NCBI RefSeq assembly: GCF_006385135.1
Contig: NZ_CP041025.1
Span: 3,627,501-3,691,500, forward strand
Source of the DNA: Paremcibacter congregatus
GTDB taxonomy: Bacteria > Pseudomonadota > Alphaproteobacteria > Sphingomonadales > Emcibacteraceae
Reading direction: 5' to 3'
DNA: 64,000 bases
Positions within the stretch are counted from its first letter, which is position 1; the number at the start of each line of letters is the position of its first letter. The position numbers and the translations under genes are program-made. Below, piece after piece: positions 1-7,581 of this stretch. Below the pieces are notes generated by a model, which saw only the letters and a program-made list of their open reading frames with translations, did no database searches and had not been told where the DNA came from.

Positions 1-622
1 TTCCCCCCGCCTGCAGATAGGCCGCCACCTGACCGGAAAGATGCGCCGCCCCCAAACTGGCGCCGCCGATACGTGGCGGGTCGTCCCGCGCCTGATCCAA
101 CGCCCGTGGACAGGCGCCAAAGTCCGCCTGACCACTGTCAAGCCAGGAAATCTCCGCCACGGCACAGCGCGCATCCCCGGTCGCCCGGATCACACCGGGA
201 TACTGGGCGGGATAGACCGCCGCCCCCTGAGCCGGGGCGCTGGCGATCAGAATAATATCCGCCGCCACGGCCCGAACGCAGGCTTCACGCAATACCGTCC
301 TGTCCTGCTGCAACCCGAGACTGAGATTAATAACATCCACCTGCACCGCCACCAGCCAGTCGATGGCCGCGGCCACCGTCGCCGCCGTGGTCACACCCTT
401 GGCATCAAAAACCTGAGCATTATAGAGCATGGCTTCCGGTCCATGGTGACGCAAGATGGCGCTGACCGTTGTGCCATGCCCCAAGGGGTCCGGCACCACC
501 GGGGTCTGTTGCACAGCCCCCGTATCGTCCTGAACAAACCGGCAGGCCGGCATCTCATCCCGGCAAAAGCCGGGCGGCAAACCGCTATCCACAAGTCCCA
601 GTCTAATCCCGGTGCGCGTCAC
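1..622 (-). CDS. qhpE: Subtilisin-like (S8) protease, QhpE-like, partial at left edge
   Basis: About 207 codons are visible in an open minus-strand frame that begins at a GTG (622-620), overlapping the TGA of the ABC exporter gene as GTGA, and runs off the window. It carries the S8 triad in order: Asp12 in LVDSG, His49 in LGHGTTVS, and a Ser189 motif GASLGAAHLSG near the cut end. There is no signal peptide, so the enzyme should be cytoplasmic. Known: in quinohemoprotein amine dehydrogenase (QHNDH) biogenesis a subtilisin-like protease, QhpE, removes the leader of the cross-linked gamma subunit QhpC. The upstream QhpF- and QhpG-like genes support that role here. Oddity: where subtilisins have the oxyanion-hole Asn (AAGN), this protein reads SAPAQG, and Cys is frequent (20, 27, 115, 153, 171). 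The C-terminal end and the QHNDH structural genes would lie beyond the left edge. Confidence 0.8.
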   Translation of the reverse strand, partial: MTRTGIRLGLVDSGLPPGFCRDEMPACRFVQDDTGAVQQTPVVPDPLGHGTTVSAILRHHGPEAMLYNAQVFDAKGVTTAATVAAAIDWLVAVQVDVINLSLGLQQDRTVLREACVRAVAADIILIASAPAQGAAVYPAQYPGVIRATGDARCAVAEISWLDSGQADFGACPRALDQARDDPPRIGGASLGAAHLSGQVAAYLQAGG

Positions 623-2337
623 GGTGTAACCTCGGTCAACTGACCATCCCGCAGGGAGAAAATACGATCAAGATTACCAATCGCGCCCACATGATGACTG
701 ATAATGATCCGGGTGCGCCGTTCAAAGAACTGATCCAGCATTTCCTGAAATTCAACTTCTGTTTCATTATCCAAAGCCGACGTCGCCTCATCCAGAATCA
801 GCACCTTGGGATCCATCAGCAGGGCCCGGGCGATGGACAGCCGTTGTTTCTGGCCCCCGCTGAGTTGTGCGCCGCGTTCTCCGATGACGGTATCATAGCC
901 GGCGGGCAGGCTTTGGATGAAGTCATCAATTCGGGCCGCCTGTGCCGCGACAATCACCTGATCCATCGACGCGCCCGGAACCCCGTAGGTGATGTTGTCC
1001 CGCACCGTGCCGCGAAACAGAATGGTATTCTGGTCCACCACCGCAATGATGCGCCGCAATTCCTTCAGCGCGATTTCCTTGTAACTGACCCCGTCCAGCG
1101 TGATGCTGCCCATCAGAGGATCATAATGACGATGCAACAGATCAATCAAGGTCGACTTGCCGCCCCCGGACGGGCCAGTGATAAGGATCTTCTCGCCCGC
1201 CTTGATGTCAAGGCACACATCACGTATCCCTTGCTGCTGCGCCTTGTCATGATAGAAGCCCACCTGATCAAGAATGATATGCCCCCGGGCCCTGTCGCCG
1301 ATTTCCTTTGGTGTAGACGGGTCCTTGACCGGCACCTTATGCCGCCTTAACGCCCGCACCCGGATGAGACTGACCATCGCCCGCTGATAGGCGACATACA
1401 GCCCGAGAAAACTTTGCACCGGCCCGGTTGCCCGCCCCATATAGGCGGAAAAGGCGATCAGGGTCCCCAATGTCGCCGTACCATCAGTGACATGATAACC
1501 ACCGACGATAAACACCATCGCCGTCGCGATACTGGTCAACATCCCCGGCACGCCGCCGGTCACGTGATTAACCACCTGCAACCGCAACAGGTCGTGAAGA
1601 TAAGACCGGTTCAGGCCGCGTAACCGGGCCTGTTCCTGTTCCGCACCCGACATGGCCTGAATGACTTTCACCGATTCCAGTCGTTCGATGAGAAAACTGC
1701 TTAACGTGGCCGATTTTTCCCGCAAATCGCGGCTGCTTTGTTCCACCCGGGGTCGCATCAGGCGCAGGAACAGAATTTGCAACGGCAACAAGGCGAAGGC
1801 GATCAAGGTCAGTTGTGGACTTAGCCACAGCATGATGGCGATACTGCCGATCAGGGCAAGGCTGCCATTGACCACCGCCAACAGACTGTCTGTTGAGAAA
1901 CGCTGCACCTCCGCCACATCGCCATCAAGGCGCGAGACAATATCGCCCGTGCGCCACCGGCCAAAAAAATCAGGCGACAACATCATCAGGCGCTGAAAGA
2001 CATCTTCCCGCAGACGAAACAAAATCCGGCCCGACAAACCGACATAGAGCCACCGGTTGATGCCGCTGACCACAAACACGATAAGCGCCATAATGATGAT
2101 CAATACCGCGAATTGCACCACCCGATCCATATTGCCCCGCATCAGACCATCATCAATCAAAAGCTTGGTCAGGTAGGGTTGCGCCAGAGCAAACCCGGTC
2201 ATCACCGCCGCGATCACCATCACCAAAATCAGCGGACCTATTTCAGGCCGCATAAATTGTCCAACCCATTCCCGGGCGTGCCGTCGTCTGATTTTATCTT
2301 TTTGCGCCTGTTTCACTGGCTCGCATCCCTTTATCAT
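619..2337 (-). CDS. qhpF: ABC exporter (fused TM + ATPase half-transporter), QhpF-like
   Basis: A 572-residue half-transporter in the inner membrane. The N-terminal transmembrane domain (about residues 30-320) has the usual six helices. The ATPase domain follows (about 345-572) with Walker A GPSGGGKST, signature LSGGQKQR, Walker B VLILDEATS and the switch His in ISHHVG. It lies 25 nt after the QhpG-like flavoprotein gene and overlaps the QhpE-like protease start by 4 nt, so the three are one minus-strand operon. Known: qhp clusters for quinohemoprotein amine dehydrogenase contain an ABC exporter, QhpF, thought to move the matured gamma subunit to the periplasm. The sequence alone cannot exclude a general multidrug or peptide exporter; the flanking genes make the qhp role likely. 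No good ribosome site precedes the ATG; a GTG eight codons in, behind AAAGGG, is an alternative start. Confidence 0.85.
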   Translation of the reverse strand: MIKGCEPVKQAQKDKIRRRHAREWVGQFMRPEIGPLILVMVIAAVMTGFALAQPYLTKLLIDDGLMRGNMDRVVQFAVLIIIMALIVFVVSGINRWLYVGLSGRILFRLREDVFQRLMMLSPDFFGRWRTGDIVSRLDGDVAEVQRFSTDSLLAVVNGSLALIGSIAIMLWLSPQLTLIAFALLPLQILFLRLMRPRVEQSSRDLREKSATLSSFLIERLESVKVIQAMSGAEQEQARLRGLNRSYLHDLLRLQVVNHVTGGVPGMLTSIATAMVFIVGGYHVTDGTATLGTLIAFSAYMGRATGPVQSFLGLYVAYQRAMVSLIRVRALRRHKVPVKDPSTPKEIGDRARGHIILDQVGFYHDKAQQQGIRDVCLDIKAGEKILITGPSGGGKSTLIDLLHRHYDPLMGSITLDGVSYKEIALKELRRIIAVVDQNTILFRGTVRDNITYGVPGASMDQVIVAAQAARIDDFIQSLPAGYDTVIGERGAQLSGGQKQRLSIARALLMDPKVLILDEATSALDNETEVEFQEMLDQFFERRTRIIISHHVGAIGNLDRIFSLRDGQLTEVTP

Positions 2338-2362
2338 TTAATTTGTTATTAGAAATCAGGCT

Positions 2363-3706
2363 TCACATAATCTGACGCGCTGCAAGCCACTTTCGAGCCA
2401 CAATAACCTGATCCACATCAACCTTCAGGGCCGCGGCATATTTTCCGTCATCATACCCATCCTTGAGGATCTGTTCAAGCAATGCAACCAAGGGCACACC
2501 GTCAAGCTGCCAAACACCGCGCGGGTAATCTGCGGTGACGATTACTTTTTGCGCGACGATCAGACCGTCACGGACCACCGGTTTTTCCATCACCCGCGCC
2601 GGCTGGGACAGGGGATCGGGATGAGAAGGTCCCGCATCCCGGGGCCAGGCCCGCCGCGCGGCCCAGAATTCATTATCCGGCCAACGCGCCTCCAGCGCAT
2701 AGAATTCCCGGCCCATGGCGCAGCCGCCGTCAAAGGCGACATCAAGCCGTTCCTGATAAAAATGCAAGGCCAGGTCGCGATTCTCCGGTGTCTTCAGCAG
2801 GCTGTTGATCACCGGCACCGCGGCCAGGCCACTGCCGATGGCATAAAACAGGCCATTGCCCGACAGGGGATCCAGCGCCATGGCCCCGTCGCCAACCACA
2901 AGGAAATCATCGCCCCCCGTATGATGGCTTTTTTGCGCCGCTGCGGTGCGGACCGAAACCCTGTCCGACAGGGGCGCAGCGTCTTTCAACCAGTCTGCGG
3001 CCTCCGGCAATTGCGTCACAAGATCGTCGAAAAATTGCGGCAATCCGGTCTTGGGCGGCAAATGCCCCTTGTCGCTGCGGGTGAATATCTGCAAAATCGC
3101 CTGGCCCTTGCCATCACGCAAATGCCAGGCCCACCCGTTTTCAAAGGCCGCCACCGCCGTCATCGGCATTTCCTCCGGCACCGTATATGATTTCAACAGG
3201 GCCGAGGTGGCCGGCCCGGCCGTATGACGCTTGTCCGCATCTTTCACATATCCTCCCCTGGCTTCTCTGCCTCTGGCTTCCACAAGAAAATCGGCGTCGA
3301 TCTGTCGGGCGACGCCGTCCTGTGTCCAGAAAACGCGCCATCGCTGATCCCCGCGCCCCACCCGATCAACCCGGCCATCCATCACAGTCACCCCGCGGGC
3401 TGCCGCATCACGCAGCAACGCCCTATCAAAGGCCTGACGGTCAACGATATACTCTCTGTTCCGGGCCTGGGTTTCCCCATTCCATTGAGCCGTGCGGGTC
3501 ACCATCGGCCCCAGAGCCGCCACGGCCTGTGTAAAACCGAAATGCCGCAGGGTCGTCACAGGGCGTTCCGACATCCCTTCCCATGCGGGATAAGGCCGCG
3601 GACGGGTGATGATTGTCACGCTCAGGCCAATATCCGCCAGCCCGCAGGCGGTAAAAACGCCCGCCGGGCCACCGCCCAAGACAACAACTGTTTTATGCTT
3701 CTGCAT
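2363..3706 (-). CDS. qhpG: FAD-dependent monooxygenase, QhpG-like
   Basis: A flavoprotein of 447 residues with an N-terminal Rossmann FAD motif (VVVLGGGPAG) and a second FAD contact typical of flavin monooxygenases and halogenase relatives (GDGAMALDPLSGNG, near residue 270). Known: QhpG dihydroxylates a tryptophan of the QHNDH gamma subunit during formation of the cysteine tryptophylquinone cofactor. The assignment rests on fold plus linkage to QhpF- and QhpE-like genes downstream, in the order monooxygenase, exporter, protease. I chose the ATG at 3706 because AAGGAG lies three bases before it and the FAD motif follows at once. The frame is open upstream to 3778, which would add 24 basic residues that do not look conserved. 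It could also be an uncharacterised tryptophan-halogenase-like enzyme. The AraC-type regulator known in other qhp loci was not found in this window. Confidence 0.75.
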   Translation of the reverse strand: MQKHKTVVVLGGGPAGVFTACGLADIGLSVTIITRPRPYPAWEGMSERPVTTLRHFGFTQAVAALGPMVTRTAQWNGETQARNREYIVDRQAFDRALLRDAAARGVTVMDGRVDRVGRGDQRWRVFWTQDGVARQIDADFLVEARGREARGGYVKDADKRHTAGPATSALLKSYTVPEEMPMTAVAAFENGWAWHLRDGKGQAILQIFTRSDKGHLPPKTGLPQFFDDLVTQLPEAADWLKDAAPLSDRVSVRTAAAQKSHHTGGDDFLVVGDGAMALDPLSGNGLFYAIGSGLAAVPVINSLLKTPENRDLALHFYQERLDVAFDGGCAMGREFYALEARWPDNEFWAARRAWPRDAGPSHPDPLSQPARVMEKPVVRDGLIVAQKVIVTADYPRGVWQLDGVPLVALLEQILKDGYDDGKYAAALKVDVDQVIVARKWLAARQIM

Positions 3707-3884
3707 AGGCTCCTTCGTCTGATCCATCAGATGTTTCTGCTGCCTCCCGCCCCTTTTTTCTGTTCGTTTGTTATTCATTCACATGGTGGTCGGGGTAATC
3801 GATAGGAATATCAGACTTTTTTCACCCGAACAATGGTGCTTCACCCTGTGCTCCCTGATCGGTTCATTTTCTCAGACAGCGGGC

Positions 3885-3914
3885 TTGACCCCATCCCTGT
3901 CTCGCCCTTATGAT
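3885..3914 (+). promoter_or_regulatory. Candidate sigma-70 promoter for the Lrp/AsnC gene
   Basis: TTGACC (3885-3890) and TATGAT (3909-3914) are separated by 18 bp in the region between the divergent qhpG and lrp-like genes, giving a predicted leader of about 110 nt. The match is fair and the position sensible; no obvious Lrp-type box was recognised. The rest of 3707-4028 holds no gene I can support. Confidence 0.4.
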
Positions 3915-4028
3915 AAACAATCGTCATTTACAGCAGACATTTGTTTAAGCACCGGTTTTGTGTCATCTCAGGCTTCGCGTTACGCGGGGACCCATCGCCA
4001 CCAGACCGCGGTTATATTAAGGGACATT

Positions 4029-4463
4029 ATGCAGTTACAGGAAAAAGAACAACAACTCCTGGATCTTCTTAAAATCAACAGCCGCATGAGCGCGGCAGAA
4101 CTTGGCCGGCAACTGGGCCTGGCCCGGTCCACCATTCATATGATGTTGGCGCGGCTGGAAGAAAAGATCATCGACAGTTATACCGTGAAGCTCAAGAATC
4201 TTGATGTGGAAAATCAGACCACCTGTTATGTGCTGATCACCCGGGACCCGAAAAAAGCCGTCGAGATCGAAGAAAAAATGCGCGCCATGGCCGAAATCGA
4301 TTCTCTGGTCACTGTCGCCGGGCAGCATGACTTCATTGCGCTGGTGCGTACAGACAGCACCCAGCATATGGACCGCATTCTCACCGAAATCGCCATGATG
4401 GACGGCATCATCAAGACCGAAAGCCACATCATTCTGTCCGAAAAATTCGACCGGCGCTTATAA
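4029..4463 (+). CDS. Lrp/AsnC family transcriptional regulator
   Basis: A 144-residue protein of normal Lrp/AsnC length. The N-terminal winged helix-turn-helix spans about residues 3-50 (MSAAELGRQLGLARSTIH). A C-terminal ligand-sensing RAM/AsnC domain follows with the usual V-x-G-x-x-D-F core (VTVAGQHDFIALV). I start it at the ATG at 4029, preceded by AAGGGA at six bases, although the frame is open from 3768; the added upstream peptide shows no coding character. It is divergent from the qhp genes and upstream of an O-antigen-ligase-like gene and the proposed lysine/glutarate cluster. Lrp-type regulators commonly sense amino acids, so control of either neighbour is plausible, but no operator could be identified. 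Confidence 0.85.
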   Translation: MQLQEKEQQLLDLLKINSRMSAAELGRQLGLARSTIHMMLARLEEKIIDSYTVKLKNLDVENQTTCYVLITRDPKKAVEIEEKMRAMAEIDSLVTVAGQHDFIALVRTDSTQHMDRILTEIAMMDGIIKTESHIILSEKFDRRL

Positions 4464-4511
4464 CGGCGCGGAAGCTTTAACCTCTCATCTCTCTGTTTGC
4501 GGATTATACCC

Positions 4512-5807
4512 ATGGCGTCTTTGCTCAACATCAAACACCTCCTTCTTGACGCCAAACAGGGCGACCTGCCGCCCGCCGGGGTTTTCCTCTGCAGTGCCAT
4601 CCTGGCTATTCCCGCCCTCCAGGTGCTTCTCTACCCGGATATGACAACCGGCGGCGGGTATGTGCTCTATAATATCCTGATCACTCTGGTGGAATTTATC
4701 TTCTGCCTGTTGATCATTCTGAAACGCAGAACCTACGGGTATAATCTGAACCACCTCCCCCTGCTGCTCGCAGGGGCTTTTATGCTCTGGTTTCTCGCCG
4801 TTGTTCTCAGCATCCCGGATATGCCCCTGCAGGCCGGGGGCCTCATTGTCACCATCCGTTTTGCAATTCATTTTTGCTTCTTTATTGCTCTCGGAAGCTT
4901 TCTTGTGCAGCATCCCTCCGCGGCGCAGCGTCTTCTTCTGTCCCTCCTGATCTCCGGGATAATTATGCTCCCCCTTTTTTGGGCCAGACTATATCTGACC
5001 TATGATCAGCCGGATTTCGACTGGACGTGGTCTTTGCCGGGATTTACCAATGTCCGCCATCTTGATTATTTCCTCGGCGCTCTGGTCAGCCTGCTCGGTC
5101 TCTTGCCCCTGATCCGCCTTTTTCAGGACAGCACCCGAACCCTTCATGTCACCCTGACCCTGTTACTGGCTTTATGCTGGGGGATGATTTTCTGGAGCGG
5201 CGGCCGCGGATCGGCTGTCGCCGCATTTCTGTCTGTCACTACTCTACTGTTGTTTTTCAGACCAGAGGGATGGCGAAAAGTCGCTCTGTATAATCTGTCA
5301 ATCCTGTTCATCGCGGCGGTAATTTCTGCTTTCCTGCCCGCGCCCAACGGATCTTACGGCATTTTACGGTTCATGACCAAGATCACCGAAACAGATAGCC
5401 TTGATGCATTTAGTGCCGGACGTTTGGCAATTTGGCAGCAGGTCTATGCTGTCTGGCTGGAGAATTTCTGGTTCGGCATCGGGGCCGGTCAGACCAAAAC
5501 AATTATCCCCGCCGCCTCAGCCACATTTGGACAACCCCATAACATCATTCTGCAGGCGCTGATGTCCTGGGGCGTGATTGGCGGCGGCGCTTTTCTAATC
5601 ACTCTTTTTGCTGGTTTCTGGACACGACTCAGACAGTTTCAATGTCTTCCCGAACACAGAAACAGCATTCATATTGTCGCTTATGGTCTGGCCCTCACAC
5701 TGGCCGTCAACGCTCTCGTCGATGGAACCCTGTATTATCCCCTGCCAATTTTTCTCTTTATCATTGGCTTCGCCTGCGCCATTGCCCCAAAGGCTTCCTC
5801 AACCTAG
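4512..5807 (+). CDS. O-antigen ligase/polymerase-like (Wzy_C family) membrane protein
   Basis: An inner-membrane protein of 431 residues with about eleven hydrophobic segments. Two short motifs place it in the Wzy_C/WaaL superfamily: an Arg-Gly rich turn after a transmembrane helix (SGGRGSAVA, near residue 225) and PHNIILQALMSWG near residue 340, matching the conserved His of the periplasmic loop used by O-antigen ligases and polymerases. Known members join undecaprenol-linked glycans to lipid A core or polymerise repeat units. No glycosyltransferase, flippase or nucleotide-sugar gene lies nearby, so the substrate cannot be inferred. It could also be an exopolysaccharide polymerase linked to the PEP-CTERM system seen further right. 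Start: ATG at 4512; a TTG at 4497 is in frame, and neither has a clear ribosome site. Confidence 0.75.
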   Translation: MASLLNIKHLLLDAKQGDLPPAGVFLCSAILAIPALQVLLYPDMTTGGGYVLYNILITLVEFIFCLLIILKRRTYGYNLNHLPLLLAGAFMLWFLAVVLSIPDMPLQAGGLIVTIRFAIHFCFFIALGSFLVQHPSAAQRLLLSLLISGIIMLPLFWARLYLTYDQPDFDWTWSLPGFTNVRHLDYFLGALVSLLGLLPLIRLFQDSTRTLHVTLTLLLALCWGMIFWSGGRGSAVAAFLSVTTLLLFFRPEGWRKVALYNLSILFIAAVISAFLPAPNGSYGILRFMTKITETDSLDAFSAGRLAIWQQVYAVWLENFWFGIGAGQTKTIIPAASATFGQPHNIILQALMSWGVIGGGAFLITLFAGFWTRLRQFQCLPEHRNSIHIVAYGLALTLAVNALVDGTLYYPLPIFLFIIGFACAIAPKASST

Positions 5808-5850
5808 ATCAATATTGTTCAAAATATATTGACATATGTTCTATTATCAT

Positions 5851-5863
5851 AGACAAAATGTCT
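5851..5863. promoter_or_regulatory. Short inverted repeat before the TPP-enzyme gene
   Basis: AGACA-AAA-TGTCT is a perfect 5-bp-arm inverted repeat 36 bases before the chosen start of the TPP enzyme, within an AT-rich stretch containing TTGACA (5829-5834). It could be an operator for the gene cluster. It is short and could be chance. Confidence 0.25.
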
Positions 5864-5898
5864 TATTAATGAATTCACAAGCAATATTGGCGAGATCA

Positions 5899-7560
5899 AT
5901 GACAACAGAAACAGCAGCAGAATGTTTGGTACGCGCCCTGCGCATCAACCAGGTGGAAAAGGCCTTTTGCGTCCCCGGCGAGAGCTATCTCGCGGTGCTT
6001 GACGCCCTGCATGACGTGGCGGATAAGCTGGAGCTGATCACCTGCCGTCAGGAAGGCGGCGCCGCCAATATGGCCGACGCTTACGGCAAGCTGACCGGCA
6101 AGCCCGGCATCTGTTTCGTCACCCGCGGCCCCGGCGCCACCAACGCCAGCATCGGCGTTCATACCGCCTTTCAGGATTCGACTCCGATGATTCTCTTCAT
6201 CGGTCAGGTGGCCCGCGACCAGTTTGACCGGGAAGCCTTCCAGGAAGTCGACTACCGCCAGATGTTCGGCCCGTTGGCCAAATGGGTCGCGCAGATTGAA
6301 AGCGCCGACCGCATGGCGGAATATGTCACCCGCGCCTTCCATGTCGCCCAAAGCGGTCGTCCCGGCCCCGTGGTTCTCGCCCTGCCGGAAGATATGCTGG
6401 TCGATGAAATTCCCGTGCGCGAGATTCTTGCCGCCCAACCGGCCCATGCCGCGCCGTCCGCCGACGATATGGCGGAACTGCACATCGCTCTCCGGCAGGC
6501 CAAACAGCCGCTGGTGATTCTCGGTGGCTCCGGCTGGGACGTGGAAGCCGTGAACCGCATCGAGGACTTCCTGAAAAAGAATGATCTGCCGGCGGGCGCC
6601 TCTTTCCGCTGTCAGGATCTCTGCGATAACCGGCTGGAAAATTATATCGGCGACGTGGGCATTGGCATCAATCCAAAACTCGCCGAGCGGGTGCGCAATG
6701 CCGATCTTATTCTCTGCCTCGGCCCGCGACTGGGCGAGATGACCAGCAGCGGCTATACCCTGTTCGAGGTTCCCTTCCCGCGCCAGAAGAACTTCATGGT
6801 CCATAGCGGCGCAGAGGAGCTGGGTCATGTCTACCGCACCACCAAATCCATCAACAGCAGCATGAAGAATATCGCCAAAGCCCTCGCTGCCCTGCCCGCT
6901 GTCGAAGCCCCCGTCTGGGCCGACTGGCGCAAACAGGCGCGCGCCGATTATGTCGCCTGGAATACGCCCCTGCCCACCGTCGGCGCCGTCGATGTCGGCG
7001 CGGTCTATGACCATTTGCGCGCGGTGATGCCGGAAAATGCGATCTTCACCAATGGCGCGGGCAATTACGCCATCTGGCTGCACCGCTTCATGCCCTACAA
7101 AACCTTTCGCAGTCAGCTCGCCCCGACCAGCGGCGCCATGGGCTACGGCCTGCCCGCGGCGGTCGCGGCCAAGATCGCCTGCCCGGACCGGCCAGTGGTG
7201 TGTTTCGCCGGCGACGGCTGCTTTATGATGAACGGCCAGGAGCTGGCCACCGCCATGCATCACAAGGCGAAAATCATCATTCTGCTGTTCAACAACAGCA
7301 TGTATGGTACAATCCGTATGCATCAGGAAAAAAACTATACCGACCGGGTGGTCGCCACGGAATTGACCAACCCTGACTTCGCCGCCTACGCCCGCGCCTT
7401 TGGCGCGCATGGCGTCACGGTGAATAAAACAGAAGACTTCGCCCCAGCTTTCGCAGAAGCCCTGGCGGCGGACACCACAACCTTGATCGAGATTAAGGTG
7501 GATCGGCAGGCCCTGACCCCCGCCGCCACATTGGATCAGATCAAAAATATGAACCTTTAA
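5899..7560 (+). CDS. Thiamine pyrophosphate-dependent enzyme (acetolactate synthase/2-oxoacid decarboxylase-like)
   Basis: A 553-residue TPP enzyme with the three standard domains. The N-terminal PYR domain has the activating Glu in CRQEGGAANMA and the loop TRGPGATNA. A central domain covers about 190-330. The C-terminal PP domain carries GDGCFMMNGQE with NNSMYG about 30 residues later, the TPP/Mg site. Known relatives include acetolactate synthase, benzoylformate decarboxylase and sulfoacetaldehyde acetyltransferase. No small regulatory subunit gene follows, which argues against classical acetolactate synthase. The next genes are an ALDH7-type dehydrogenase (21 nt later) and a glutarate-type CoA-transferase, so I infer a catabolic 2-oxoacid (possibly 2-oxoadipate) decarboxylase. 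Start at 5899 (MTTETAAECL) fits the family; the frame is open to 5836 but the extra residues are not conserved. Confidence 0.75.
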   Translation: MTTETAAECLVRALRINQVEKAFCVPGESYLAVLDALHDVADKLELITCRQEGGAANMADAYGKLTGKPGICFVTRGPGATNASIGVHTAFQDSTPMILFIGQVARDQFDREAFQEVDYRQMFGPLAKWVAQIESADRMAEYVTRAFHVAQSGRPGPVVLALPEDMLVDEIPVREILAAQPAHAAPSADDMAELHIALRQAKQPLVILGGSGWDVEAVNRIEDFLKKNDLPAGASFRCQDLCDNRLENYIGDVGIGINPKLAERVRNADLILCLGPRLGEMTSSGYTLFEVPFPRQKNFMVHSGAEELGHVYRTTKSINSSMKNIAKALAALPAVEAPVWADWRKQARADYVAWNTPLPTVGAVDVGAVYDHLRAVMPENAIFTNGAGNYAIWLHRFMPYKTFRSQLAPTSGAMGYGLPAAVAAKIACPDRPVVCFAGDGCFMMNGQELATAMHHKAKIIILLFNNSMYGTIRMHQEKNYTDRVVATELTNPDFAAYARAFGAHGVTVNKTEDFAPAFAEALAADTTTLIEIKVDRQALTPAATLDQIKNMNL

Positions 7561-7581
7561 GCGCGTAACACAGGAATTAGC

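Noticed and set aside
5899-7560. Annotation of the TPP enzyme as acetolactate synthase (ilvB)
   Set aside because: No ilvH/ilvN-type small subunit or branched-chain gene is adjacent; the neighbours are catabolic, so a specific ilv symbol is not justified.
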